From positions 124,001 to 188,000 of the forward strand of contig RMBW01000028.1 of assembly GCA_004009845.1 (NCBI GenBank): a stretch of 64,000 nt of DNA. Direction: 5' to 3'. The stretch's first letter is position 1. Each line of letters starts with the position of its first letter. The notes below the pieces were generated by a model. It was given only the letters and a program-made list of their open reading frames with translations. It had not been told where the DNA came from and did no database searches. This stretch comes from Davidsoniella eucalypti (taxonomy: Eukaryota; Ascomycota; Sordariomycetes; Microascales; Ceratocystidaceae). Shown piece by piece: positions 1-12,239 of the stretch. Made by a program: the position numbers and the translations under genes.

Positions 1-1156
1 GAGTTACAATTGTGGTTCGATGCATTGTGATGATTATGGATATCCATCTTGTTGAACTGCAGCAAAATGCTCACCGCATTTCAACGTCATGATTTTACTT
101 GAAGAAAATATTTACGGTTATCCTGTAATAAACATATTTCTACCGACCTACATCCTCTAATAACATTCCTACCATGTTGTTTGTTATTTATTTTCCTACA
201 CTTTGTTTTTACTCAACATGATTTGTTGTCCAAGATATATAACACTATAACCCTAGCAATGCGACAACCAACCGGTCAAACACCAACCTGTGAATTTCCA
301 ACAGCGATAACAATGAAACAAGAGCCAATATTTCGCCAATATTTAGGTACCAACAATGCCAGCTAAAAAAAAAAAAACCCCGAAAGAGGCGCATATATCA
401 TACGAAAGCAAAATTTGCGCTTGGGAATGGCTACATTTAGTTATTTGCAAGAAATTGCTCACCTAACATCTGGCTAAGAACAAAAAGGCTTACTGCTTGT
501 TTATTTCGATAAAGGGAACAGAAGAGGCGCTCTCACACGTGACCTTTCAATTTTGGGGATTTTTGGCTTGTTTAACATGGATCAAACCAATCACACGATA
601 CTCTCCAAACCCACTTTAATCGACAAACTGACCAATAAACAGACGCGCTGGCTTCTTCCTTCCCGCCCATCCTCATGACGTTTCTTATCCTGCCTCGTTG
701 ATAACTGGCGCAGCGCATCGCTTTTTGTTGATTATTGCTTAGACTATTGCAATTATTAGAAGGTAGGCCTTCTGAATTTAGCGTAGCTTGAGGGAAAGTC
801 TAGAAGCGAAATAGGCCAAAAAGGCACCAAGCGTTGAGACCATTTTCCTCCTGAGCTGCGTCATTCTTCTTCTACAGAACTACAAAATCCGAGCCCACAC
901 TTTTTGATTTTGGATAGATCAAGTATTGCGATACAATATTACATATCGAGGGCAATATTATCGGGTTCGAAACTCTGGTATTTCATTAATCTCTGACGAT
1001 AATTTTCAGAGCTTACTCGATCTGAAATTTCTCGACCAAAGTTTCTCCATCTAATAAATATAGCTATTGCCCGGATCTCGCTCTTGTTTTCGATCTTTCG
1101 CGCAACAAACATAGCATCACCACACGAGACATAAACTGTCGTTTTCACGAACAAAG
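1..1156. other. Left-edge intergenic region
   Basis: I see no convincing coding region here. It is AT-rich, with an A run near 365-377, and it supplies the upstream region of the NPC2-like gene that starts at 1157. Short open frames lack family resemblance and splice logic. Confidence 0.5.
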
Positions 1157-1982
1157 ATGCGTTTTCTCACTACCGCCGTCACTCTTCTCTCGGCGAGCGT
1201 CGCTCCGGCAGCTGCCCGCAGCTTGTTCTCTGGCGTTTCGTCCCAGGATGTCATAACTGGTGCTGGCACCAAGATTCCTGGCCAGTCGCCTCTAGAGTTG
1301 TGCCCTAAAGACCACGATAAGGATGTTATCACCATCGATCGGGTCGACCTTCTGCCAAATCCTCCCAAGGCGTAAGTGATGAAAAGAAGAATAATAAAAT
1401 CACAGATTAGTCCGCGTACTTTTGAGATTGATGGTTCTTAATAAGCTGCAATTCCGGTCGCTATTACTGCGCCTGTCGCGCACATCTGTTGGAGATAGAG
1501 ATAGAGATACTAACGATTACCGGATAGTGGACAGGATCTTGTCATCAAGGCTAGCGGAACCGTCAAGGAAGACGTCCTTGAGGGCGCTTACGTTCTGATC
1601 ACCGTCAAATACGGTCTCATCCGCCTCATCGCCACGAAAGCCGATCTGTGTGAACAGATTCAAAACGTCGACCTTAGCTGCCCCATCAAGGCCGGCGAAC
1701 TATCTCTGACCAAGACCGTCGAGCTTCCCTCTGAGATCCCTCCTGTAAGTCTTAAAACGTTACCTCGATCAGATATAAACCCAACTTAAAAAGCCCATAT
1801 TGCTTTAGATTGTCAAAGATCTTTGACGAGCTATCATGTCTCTTATCTGAATACTAAGCTAACACTGTGATTAGGGCAAGTACACCGTTCTGGCTGATGT
1901 TTTCACCGCCAACGACGAACCCATTACCTGCCTCACTGCCTCCGTCGTCTTTAGCCCTACTGTTCTGGGTGTTGAGCTGTAG
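1157..1982 (+). CDS. npc2: NPC2-like ML-domain phosphatidylglycerol/phosphatidylinositol transfer protein
   Basis: Three exons (1157-1371, 1528-1744, 1875-1982) join in phase to give 179 residues. The first intron carries a perfect TACTAAC branch site just before its acceptor. The protein starts with a hydrophobic signal peptide (MRFLTTAVTLLSASVAPAAA). The rest matches the ML (MD-2-related lipid recognition) fold: a short beta-rich domain with four spaced cysteines (ELCP, LCEQ, LSCP, ITCL). Fungal members of this family are secreted or vacuolar proteins of about 175 residues that bind sterols or phospholipids and hand them between membranes; here the ligand is inferred. The gene is convergent with the V-ATPase F gene, with 543 nt between the stop codons. 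The start chosen is the only ATG that leaves an intact signal peptide. Confidence 0.85.
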
Positions 1983-2525
1983 TAGGCCGATGAGGATTAA
2001 GAGGGTGTTAAACATATGATAATAGTGGTTTATGTTTATGGTTTCGAATGGCATGTTACGAATAGCTATTGTGCACATTGAATAGCTAGGTCTGGGTTTT
2101 ATGCCTATTTTTTGTTACATTTTCTTTCAACTTTTTTTTTTGCTTACATACGTTCTGCGTTACTCTTATCTATATCAAAGATACCAGAACTATGCCCTAA
2201 GCTTTGTTACGTTAACTATTTTATTGTACTACTCCTCACATACTAGGTTTTTTCTGGGTGTGGTGACTTAATGTCGCATGATAATCTATATCATATTGCT
2301 AAGATTTGACTTTTGTGAAAGGCTTGCCTGTGATGACTAGGAATTTAAACAGGAACAATATATTCCCCTATAGGGTTACATATGAGAAGATATACCTCGG
2401 GACTCTCTGTTCCTATAGCCCATCGAGGGACGATGGATGGTACAAGTCACAACACGAGTATTTAGGTAAATGGAGAAAGATAAAAGATAAAAACTTGAAG
2501 CTTGGATAAACAGGAAACGAGTGAT
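1983..2525. other. Convergent 3' intergenic region between NPC2-like and V-ATPase F genes
   Basis: This spacer holds the 3' UTRs of two genes that face each other. It is AT-rich with T runs (for example near 2130). No gene is supported. Confidence 0.5.
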
Positions 2526-3206
2526 TTATTCGCCGAACAATCTGCGAACTCTGCGTAGAACACTATCCTTTTCGGGGTCGTAAGGGTGATCTTTGCTTGG
2601 GATCTCGAGGATCGTGGGGAAAGCGGCGGTATAAGTATCGACGCGGTATCGTATTCTCTCTGCAATCTATCAAGAAAAGGATGGCCATGTTAGTAAATGT
2701 GTAATGATGAATCACTCTCAAGTTGGATATTCTGGTGTTAGAGGAACATCAGCTCATACATGTTGGTTGATCAGCACAATGCCAATGTCTTTACGCTCGG
2801 TAGTGAAGCTCTCGAACGCAGCTTCGATGGCAGAGGTCTCAGTCTTGTTATCGACGACCAGGAAGTTTTTCTGAGCGTTGGCGCCAGAAGTTACGTGCTA
2901 AGGAAAGCGCAGGTTAGTTCAGTGCTGTGAAGGTCCAACTCTATATATCAAGTGGGGAGGGAAACTTACGCCGATACCAGCGAGAAGGAGACCGGTGACG
3001 GAATCCTATATATTAGAGTTAGTATGAGCTTTGGGAATTTCAATCGGCGCTTTCCATGTTGATTTCCATAAAATATCGAATCGAAGTGGTGCTTGAAGTA
3101 AGCGAGGCTGGCGATAACTATCGTGATGAGCTATAGTAGTGGAATTTACCTCATCGCCAATTACAGCTAGGAACTGGCGGTCCTTATAGTCGGCCTGAGA
3201 CGCCAT
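2526..3206 (-). CDS. VMA7: V-type proton ATPase subunit F
   Basis: Four exons on the minus strand (3206-3150, 3005-2970, 2897-2760, 2666-2526), all with phase-0 introns, encode 123 residues, the usual size of this subunit. The product begins MASQADYKDRQFLAVIGDE, continues with DSVTGLLLAGIG and ends RRVRRLFGE, which is the conserved signature of eukaryotic V-ATPase F. Subunit F sits in the central stalk of the V1 sector and helps couple ATP hydrolysis to rotor turning during vacuolar acidification. The first two exons are tiny (57 and 36 nt), so simple ORF calling misses most of the gene. It is divergent from NUR1 with about 1.1 kb between the two starts. Confidence 0.93.
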
Positions 3207-4346
3207 TATAAACGATCAGGCAGTTTTAGAGTCTGGTATTGTATGCGATGCGACCAGATTCGGCGGGTCTGGCGCAGAAAGAGATGCGATTTGTGTTTGA
3301 TATGAGGTAGGTTGAAAGCGGGAAGGTCAATTGAGTACTGGAAATCAAAACGTTGTTTCGATAACTACTCACTTCAGAGTAGCAGTTTGATTTCTTTGGA
3401 TTAGCGCCTAATAAGGTCATGGGCTACTAAATGTTAGGGTGAACTCCACTATTCGACCCGCTTTGAAAGTACTATAATGGTACAGTGCGGAGGCCAGAAC
3501 TTAATTAACGCCTTGATATATCTGTGGATAGATTTTTTATTTTTGCATTTGCTTTGGCTCAATTAATCTGATTTCATCCCTTGGTTTAAGAACTGCAGGT
3601 TTGTTCATATATTAGGACTGAAGCTTTCTGATACGTGAGGTTTGGGATAACTGATATTCCTGCCGCCCAGGTCTAAGAAAACACGAGCTGATACTTTTGT
3701 ATAGAAATGGTCCCCACGTCGATTCTTGAATGTACTGCTCATTGACCTGGATCCATAAGGTGAAGGGTAGGTATAGTGAGAGATGGTAGATACATAGTTT
3801 GTGAAGTATTGGGCTAAAGCGCATATATATAGAGCATCATACTGATTTCTATAAAAATAGTGAAATTGTTTAACTAAGCATAATTGTCGCTTTCTTCTCA
3901 GATAGATTGTGATTACATATATTCTTTGGGGAGCGATGGACAAAAGCGAACACCACAGTGTTTGCGCCGATCACATGACACTGTACACACTTGCTTGCCG
4001 TCTCCTTAGTTGCCTAGAGATGACATCGCGCCTTCAGCCTTGAACGGGCAGAAAAAAACATTGCCCTTTGCTTGTCGCAAATTTTTTTGTTGCTGCCCAC
4101 CACTTTGTTGACGATAGAATCAGACTGTCGTCGAAGAGCAGTTTTGACCTAGGATACTGTAACGACCTAATTCTTTTCTCTTTGTTCTTTGTGAGTGTCG
4201 TTGCTAGAGGCGCCTGTTGCTCCCTTAGTAACCGCTTTGGTCCCAAAGAAAACAAACAAAGCCCGACCACGATCATAGGAACATCATAACTACGACCATC
4301 TTCATCGAAACCTTTGGTTTCCTCCGAAGCTCAATATCAGTTCACG
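3207..4346. promoter_or_regulatory. Divergent promoter region between VMA7 and NUR1
   Basis: This 1.14-kb spacer must carry the promoters of two outward-facing genes. I find no coding region that can be supported. No specific factor site is claimed. Confidence 0.45.
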
Positions 4347-5834
4347 ATGGCACCATCGACGCGTCGGATGGTGCGGAAGAAGCCGCTCTCAGAGCGTCTT
4401 TCGGCATTTCTAAACCCGATGGACTTTTTGCTCTGGCTTTCAGAGGAAATGGAGACTCGGGAGTACGATCCTAAATCACTAGGCTTGAAGTTAGGCTTGG
4501 GGATGCACCTGATCTTCGTTCTGGCTCGGTCGAACTCAGTGTCTGACGATTATGATGATCTGTTTGGCGATAGTAGCAGCTCTTCGTCAATAGAATATTT
4601 GGTTAGTTGGGTCAAACACAGACATTCAGTAACATCATACTAACTATATGGCTATTAGTCCAAAGCGCTAGTCTGGATGCTACTCATAGGGTCACTTGGA
4701 AATGCATATTATACCATGACAAGGGTACGTCTGTACCGACTATTTCAGTATGACATCGACACGGCTCCCGGTACATCATCAGCAAAGAGGGTCAACATCA
4801 ACGCCAACCCCACTGCTCTATCGCCTATCCGCCATATTAAAAGCGCTTTCAAATCCGAGACTGCCGAGGAAAGAGCTCACCCCGACAAAACCCGTGATGT
4901 ATGGGAGCTTTCTGTCTGGGATCCTTTGCCACTTGGTCTACGTGTGCTATGTCTGTTCAGTCCTGCGCATGTCTTCATATACATGACGTCCCTACCGATA
5001 TCAAGAGACGATCCTCAGCCTAGCGTTACTGTATTCAATTGCCTTGTCCTACAGATCATTGTCTCGGCACAACTGTTGTTCATCCAGTCCCAGTATACAC
5101 AGCAGGCTAAGGACAATGCTATTGTGAACCGGGAGGTCATGAACGAATACAACACCAAGTTCGTCCATCCAAGACTACACCCCGTGGTTCGTGACGCATC
5201 TACTCAAGCGAATATTACGGAGACATCAAACAGCACTCTTCGGATCGAAATGTCTTCTGCCGTAGGCACTCCTACCACACTCCTACGCAGAGGGTTCCAA
5301 ACACACCCAAACATCAACTATAGCAAGGCGTTCGACCCCGAGGGCTACAGTTCAGCAGGTAGCACTACCGCGAGCCCATCAATGTACACCCCGACACCTG
5401 CGCCACGACCGATCAAGTCCATTGAGTCTCCTACTGGCAATATTCGTGGAGCTATCCGTAAGAGCATGCCTGCTAGTAGTATGGTCTCCCATGGCACATC
5501 CACCGGTTCCGAAACCCTGAAGTCACGAGCCTCGATGGGAGTTATCTCCGGATCGTCTAGTGGTAATTTCAACTTTGGAGGAAACCTAGGTGCTTATTCA
5601 CATGCCCAGTCACCGCTCAAGAAAACCACTAGCATGGGTGATATCGGTGGCTCACCTCGCAATTCACGCGAGATGGCAGCTTATGAGCAGCGGGAAAGAA
5701 ATAAGCCCTCTGGTCCGAACCCGTTTGCAAATCACAGCAGAAATCCGCCTAGCGTTAGTGCTGCACAGAACCCATTTACTCGACCAGTAAAACCTCAACA
5801 ATATGAGCGTTATCCGTCGAGATGGGGTGCATAA
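4347..5834 (+). CDS. NUR1: Nuclear rim protein 1 (Nur1/Mug154 family, DUF2418)
   Basis: Two exons (4347-4601 and 4659-5834) give 476 residues; the 57-nt intron has a TACTAAC branch site and the junction is in phase. The N-terminal part contains KPLSERLSAFLNPMDFLLWL, followed by acidic and serine-rich residues, then hydrophobic segments (around ALVWMLLIGSLGN, LPLGLRVLCLFSPAHVFIYM and VFNCLVLQIIVSAQLLFI), and LYRLFQYDIDTAP with a serine/proline stretch after it. This order is typical of Nur1, an inner-nuclear-membrane protein of the perinuclear network that in yeast tethers rDNA and silent chromatin. The C-terminal 200 residues are low-complexity and rich in Ser, Thr and Pro, presumably disordered. 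The start at 4347 is preferred over the upstream in-frame non-ATG codon. Confidence 0.75.
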
Positions 5835-8035
5835 ACTTACGGGGTTAGATAATCGATAGACTGGGGGTTTCTTATTATTTCATATTTGGTGGGTTTCTAC
5901 ACTTCTTTAGTTTTCTATTTTCTTTCTTCATTTCTTGGAATTTATTGTATCTTATATTCTATCCTTAATTTTCTTATGTATCATCGTCAACTCGGCAGAT
6001 AAAAACATCAAACAAGAACTTGGAGCGAAACCTATGTGATTTGGATGAATACATGAAAATAAAAGCCTCTAGTGAAGGGTAAATGAATAAGGCCCATTGT
6101 ACTAGAAGCGCCATTGCTGGATTTGGAAAGGTTGATATTATTCGAAGAGCCATATACCAGGCTTGTTGATGGTTCTTAGATAGACTTGAAGATTATGTAA
6201 TATGGATATTAGGGCATCATGATAGATATATGTTTGCAAGCTGGTAATAAAGTACGGCAACTGCCTATGGTGATATACAACGACATAGAATGCAAGAAGA
6301 TAGATATACATGGAAAGATCACAATTATACAACTAACCAGCCATGGTTTGTGATACACTGTTTGTTGTAAATGGAGACAAATCTGGAATACAATGAAACC
6401 TAGTTATAATGGAGCGAAGTCGGTGGCTTTACTATTACACAGAAATCACCAACCATTTGTATAGACGGTGAAACCTCATGACTGATCGAAATCGGGGCGA
6501 ATCGAGTCAGGACCAAATTGATTAGGACCACATGGGTTAAAAATAGTGTTTTATTGCTATTGTGTATTTATCGTTTGGCATCTTCCCTTTATAGCTCGAT
6601 AATGTAGACTTGATTTTTCCATATTTGGTAAAGAGTACAATTTTTGCTTCTGGTGTTTGGTAGAGCCGACATCGCAGTTGTAAGTAACTGTTCTTTCTAT
6701 CCCCCCGGCTAATTATCTTGATGGAGCTAATAAATGCGATTAATGTGTACATCTGTACAATCCGAGAGCTAGGATTCGCTGAATGATATTGTGTTTTCTT
6801 GTTCTACAAGCCAGACAAAATATGAGGACCGCTAAGAAGAATATTGATAGAGAAATTCATAGATAAGATCTTGTTGCTACCCACACGGTAAATCATCTTT
6901 TATATAAGAAAAATTATAGTTAGTACAAGTCGAATAGAGAATGATCGGATAGATGTACACATAGGGCGGAAAAAACCAAGCAGTTATTGTAGAGACGGTA
7001 CAAAGACAGAGAAACTGATGGATATAGATATGTATCTAGGGTAGAGACTACAATTACTGATGACAGAAGTGACAGAGCCTATTGGAACAGATTTGGTTTA
7101 CGATGCTCGATAATACCGACTTGGTAGACAGGTCAGTTTGGAATCATTGTGATACATGCGACAATAATTACTGATTTCATGCAGAGCTTGCAGGACTTGT
7201 TCCTTTTTGCCTATATTGAATGGGTAGATGTTGACACTTTGGAGTTCGATATCTTGCAAGCAGTAAGGCTAGAAGCCGATGAAGGAGAATGAGATCTGAC
7301 GAGATAAGAGGAGGATTCGTGAAATAATGTGATATCTTTTCTGTAAGGCATTTTGTATGTATGTAGGTTGAGTGCTTGTCCTTATCTCGGCGCTTGCTAT
7401 CTAGATGCGGCAGTTGATACGATAGAGAGCGCAAGATTATATCAGGGTTGAATCATGGAGAACGGAGGGGCACAGACTATCGATGAAGAAGCAAGAGGGT
7501 GTCTGGGGTTTATTACAACTGCGATATCGAAACCGGGTGCCTGACTATTGGCAGGGTGATATTTGCACTGCAAAAGCCACGAGTTGTAGGCGAATGAGCG
7601 AGGCCGGAGGGCGGGAATGAACGGGAATTCTTTTTCCAAGGGTTTTTCTCTTACAGACATCGCACCAACTCTTCTCTGGCCATATCTGTCGCAAATGCTG
7701 TTTCCATTGCTATCATCGGGGTGTAGCCGGAGGCCGGAGCAGATCGGTGGGCGGGCCAGCTAGGCGTTTCGAAAGGAAGGGGATGATTGGAAGAGGAAAA
7801 ATAAAATATACGGAATGGTTGGGGTAAGGTTACTTGGAAACTGTTGGAACGCTCGCCTTGTTTACTCTTAGCGTTGTAAGCCGATGTCAAGAAAACGGAA
7901 GCCAGCTCTTTGGTACGTACAGCTAAGTTGGCTGTGCGTTTGTGCTCAACGATCGCACATCGGCTTTGGTTTGAGTCTTGATGTTGGCTGCACATGCACA
8001 GATCTACGCTATGTATGGTTCTCACAAACAGGAGC

Positions 8036-8077
8036 TCTCTATCTCTCTATCTCTCTATCTCTCTATCTCTCTATCTG
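8036..8077 (+). repeat. 8-bp TCTCTATC microsatellite
   Basis: About five tandem copies of an 8-bp unit (CTCTCTAT in one register), ending just before the sequence CTGAG. Confidence 0.85.
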
Positions 8078-9450
8078 AGAAATCGCAGGTTTAATGTCTG
8101 TCTGAATTACATCTAATATGTATCTTGTATGTATTTCTGATCTAGACTAATAGAGAAAGTTATCGCGAGACGAAGGAATTGTACATTCGATGAAAATTGG
8201 TGCTTTGGTTCTCGCTTTTGGGCCTCTTCGGGACATAGCCTAGTGTTCTTTTTCAAACGAAGCGCCACCGGCTAGACCGGTTTGTCCGATTTTGCGATAT
8301 CACAGGACTCTATCTCAGTCAGGATCGAGCTGCTTATTCTCCGGTACTTGAAATAATTCTACCACACCGCTTTGGATGGTTTTCACGCTTGACCTTGTTT
8401 GCCAGCGATGAACGGCGTCATTTTTACCATGGAACTCGAATCTCTCGAAAAACAACCTCCAAAAAGGGAACCAAGGTTCTTTACCCCTTCCCGGGATCCC
8501 TGAGAGTACGGCAGTGATGCCAGATCAGCAGCCAATAGACGCACTGCATTTTGAAATCCCAATACATTGGCTTCCCCGCGTCCCCACTTTTACGACCGCT
8601 CCGATCATCGGCACTCCCCGATATTCGCTGAGGCAGTGTGAGTCTTAGAGGGGCGAAAGACGACGAAGAACCGCTGTTTGGTTCCTTGGCCTTGTTGCCT
8701 GTACATAGAAGACTGTCGATGAAGAAGCAAGAGAGTGTAAGAGAAAAAAAGCGGACTTGGGCCGTTGGTAGCAAGTGATAGTAGTAGGCAATTTGCTCGC
8801 TGGGGGGAAAGAGCATACGGAGCCTTGTAATAATAATCTTAGTGGTACTTGGGCAGATTTTGGAAGGAACAACAGCAGCAGATTAGGAAAAAAGGAAACG
8901 GCAGCATCAGTCATTATGGAGATGAGACCCACGATGTTGTTATGATTGTGCCTGGGAGGATGACCGGTAAAAGAGGTCTGTTTTGGCACTGACCTTCTGG
9001 TTTCTACTTTTTCATGCCCGAACAGCAGTGATTCACTCACCTGTGGCAAAGTGTCTTTGATGGTGACTTGTCCTCAGTTAGTCAAACACAACGTAAAGAA
9101 CATGTGTTGGTTGATACGCCAGTTTTTATCGGCGTATTTAAATACGTGTCTCCGAAAAGAAGCCTTTTCTACATCCTGAATAGGAACTCAAGAATTTAAG
9201 GAAATGAGAAAGAAAAGAAAGAAAAGAAAGAAAAGGACATCAATTTCTTGTTTATTTGATTGTAGAGAGAACAACATAGAGCAAAGAGTGCTGTTGTTAG
9301 TGGAAGCTTCCCTCCCACACTTCACTGTTCCGGGGCTCTTTCCCTGTCTTTTTTGTCCCAGCGTTGGCTTTTTTATTTATATTTAATTTTTGCTCGTTGT
9401 TGCTTCGATACTAGCGGCCGTATTTAACTTGATCCTCATCCTCGCTGAAA

Positions 9451-9487
9451 CTTCTCTTCTTCTTCCTCTTTCTCGTCCTGTCCTCCC
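9451..9487 (+). promoter_or_regulatory. Pyrimidine-rich tract upstream of LEU1
   Basis: A nearly uninterrupted CT tract lies about 180-220 nt before the LEU1 ATG. CT-rich elements near the transcription start are common in strongly expressed filamentous-fungal genes. I looked for a canonical Leu3 site (CCGG-NN-CCGG) and a TGACTCA-type Gcn4/CpcA site upstream and did not see either. Confidence 0.35.
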
Positions 9488-9669
9488 ATAATCCATTTTC
9501 TACTCGCTTTTCATCGCTGAATTACGTTGGCAATCAACGCCTATCTGTCTTTGCCTCAGGTCTTCCGTCTCTACTTGAACCCGAACCTGTGCCCGGCTCT
9601 TCCCTACATCCTCGTCGAATCTTATCCGTTGCTGGCCGAAGCCACACGACCCCAAATACATAACAAACA

Positions 9670-12239
9670 ATGCCTTCCGTTGCTGGAAAACCGCAGACCC
9701 TTTACGACAAGGTTCTTCAGGCCCATGTCGTCGACCAGAAGCTCGATGGCACCGCTCTAATCTTCATCGGTATGTGGTTCTGCTGTTTGCTTGCTGTCAT
9801 GGCTACTAGCACCGTAGTGTGTCATAGCAATGAACGCCATCTAACTCTCTGATTTTTCATCATTAGACCGTCATCTGGTTCACGAAGTCACTTCTCCTGT
9901 AAGTTATAAGCCATCACCTTATTGGCTATAGACAGCAACTAACAGTTTTCAACCCCTGCAGCAAGCTTTCGAGGGTCTTAAGAATGCTGGCCGTCAGGTC
10001 AGACGGCCCGACTGCACTCTGGCCACAACTGATCACGTAAGTTGAAGATCTCCGCCATCCCTTTGCGCCGCATAAACATATTCTGACGGCTTGTTTATAG
10101 AATGTCCCCACTACCTCCAGAAAAGGCATGAAGGACACTGCTTCCTTCATCAAGCAGGAGGACTCTCGTCTCCAGTGCACCACCCTGGAGGAGAACGTAA
10201 AAGACTTTGGCCTGACTTACTTCGGCCTGGGTGACAACCGCCAGGGTATCGTTCACGTCATTGGCCCTGAGCAGGGCTTCACTCTTCCTGGTACCACCGT
10301 TGTATGCGGTGATTCTCACACATCAACCCACGGCGCCTTTGGTGCCCTGGCTTTTGGTATCGGTACCTCTGAAGTCGAGCACGTCCTGGCTACCCAGTGC
10401 CTGATCACCAAGCCTAGCAAAAACATGCGCGTTCAAGTCGATGGTGTTCTGAGCCCCGGTGTGAGCTCAAAAGATATCGTCTTGTACGTCATCGGCCAGA
10501 TCGGTACTGCTGGTGGCAACGGCTGTGTCATTGAGTTCCGCGGCTCTGTAATCCGCGAGCTGTCTATTGAGGCTCGTATGTCCATTTGCAATATGTCCAT
10601 CGAGGGTGGTGCTCGCGCTGGTATGGTTGCTCCCGATGAGATCACCTTCGAGTACCTCAAGGGCCGCCCTCTGGCGCCCAAGTACGGCTCTGAGGAGTGG
10701 GACCGTGCTGTCGCATACTGGAAGTCCCTGAAATCCGACCCTGACGCCAAGTACGACATCGACGTCTTTATTGATGCCAAGGACATCCCTCCTACTGTCA
10801 CCTGGGGTACTAGCCCCGAAGCTACTATCTCGATTTCCGGCAAGGTTCCCGACCCCGAGGATGATGCGCTGTTCCCCACTGAGTCGCAGAAGGCGTCTGC
10901 CCGTCGTATGCTTAATTACATGGGCCTGACCGCCGGTGTTCCCATGGAGGAGGTTGCCATTGACAAGGTTTTCATCGGATCTTGCACCAACTCTCGTATT
11001 GAAGATCTGCGCGCTGCTGCTTTCGTCGTCAAGGGCCGCCAGATTGCTCCTAATGTCAAGAGCGCCATGGTCGTGCCTGGCTCTGGCCTGGTGAAGAAGC
11101 AGGCTGAGAGCGAAGGTCTGGATAAGATATTCCTTGATGCTGGCTTTGAGTGGAGAGAGGCCGGTTGCTCCATGTGCCTGGGCATGAACCCCGATATTCT
11201 GTCTCCTCATGAGCGTTGCGCCAGTACTAGCAACCGTAACTTCGAAGGTCGCCAAGGTGCTCTGGGCCGCACTCACCTCATGTCTCCTGTTATGGCTGCC
11301 GCTGCCGGTATCACCGGTAGGCTGACTGACGTTCGGAAGTTGATCACATACACTGCTACTCCTCATATCCAGGCTGTCATCGTTCCTGACGAGCCTGCTC
11401 ATGTTGATGAATCGGTGGAGGGTGATGCTCACCAGGAGGAGGTTATCGGTGATGTACCCGAGGACAACGCTCCCCACACCAACACCTCCGCTCAACAAGC
11501 TGGTGCTGGCGGCTCCATTGGCCTGCCGAAGTTCGTCACTCTCAAGGGTGCCGCGGCCCCCCTTGACCTGTCTAACGTTGATACCGATGCTATCATTCCT
11601 AAGCAATTCCTGAAGACCATCAAGCGTACTGGTCTTGGCACGGCCCTGTTCTACGAGCACCGTTACATCTCCGATGGTGTCGAGAACCCCAACTTCGTTC
11701 TTAACAAGCCCCAGTACCGCAATTCCTGCATCCTGGTTGTCACTGGCCCTAACTTCGGCTGCGGTTCTTCGCGTGAGCACGCCCCCTGGGCTCTCAACGA
11801 CTTCGGTATCCGCTGTGTGATTGCTCCCTCGTTTGCCGATATCTTCTTCAACAACACCTTTAAGAACGGCATGCTTCCTATTTCGATCACCAACGAGGCT
11901 GACCTGACTGCCGTCGCGCAGGTCGCTCGTGAGAACCGTGATATCGAAATCGATCTGCCTAACCAGCTGATCAAGGATGACACTGGCAAGACCATCTGCA
12001 GCTTCGAGGTCGAGGAGTTCCGTAAGCACTGCTTAATCAATGGTCTGGATGATATTGGTTTGACCATGCAGCTGGAGGACAAGATCCGCGACTATGAACG
12101 CCGCATGACTCTCAACACTCCTTGGTTAGATGGCCATGCCTACCTGAAGCTAGGCAAGGATGGCCGCCTGGCTGCTAAGGCTGTGCCCCTGCCTAAAACC
12201 AACCGCGGAGAGATCAAGACCTCTCCTCTGGATTGGTAA
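9670..12239 (+). CDS. LEU1: 3-isopropylmalate dehydratase (alpha-isopropylmalate isomerase)
   Basis: Four exons (9670-9769, 9867-9898, 9962-10036, 10101-12239) join in phase into 781 residues, the usual length of the fungal single-chain enzyme. It interconverts 2- and 3-isopropylmalate, the second step of leucine synthesis. The N-terminal aconitase-type domain carries CGDSHTSTHGAFG and the [4Fe-4S] ligand regions GSCTNSR and CSMCLGMNPD. An acidic linker (about residues 485-510) joins it to the swivel domain with GPNFGCGSSREHAPWAL. Bacteria split these parts into LeuC and LeuD; the fusion is typical of fungi. The first three exons are very short (100, 32 and 75 nt). Codon use is C-ending and GC-rich compared with the flanks, as in highly expressed genes. 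A 520-codon frame on the opposite strand is a by-product of this bias. Confidence 0.96.

Larger units (their letters stand above)
5835..9669. other. 3.8-kb intergenic region between NUR1 and LEU1
   Basis: No gene is supported. Open frames on both strands are short, rich in Ser/Leu/Tyr and without family motifs. The region contains a TATCTCTC microsatellite (8036-8077) and, just before LEU1, a GAAAAGAAA-type purine tract (about 9205-9236) and a pyrimidine-rich tract. Confidence 0.45.

Noticed and set aside
7442..9049. Several 70-130 codon minus-strand frames upstream of LEU1
   Set aside because: Rich in Ser/Leu/Pro, mutually overlapping, and without motifs; better explained as promoter and UTR sequence.
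10467..12029. 520-codon open frame antisense to LEU1
   Set aside because: It mirrors the strongly biased codon use of LEU1 in the opposite frame and has no recognisable domain.
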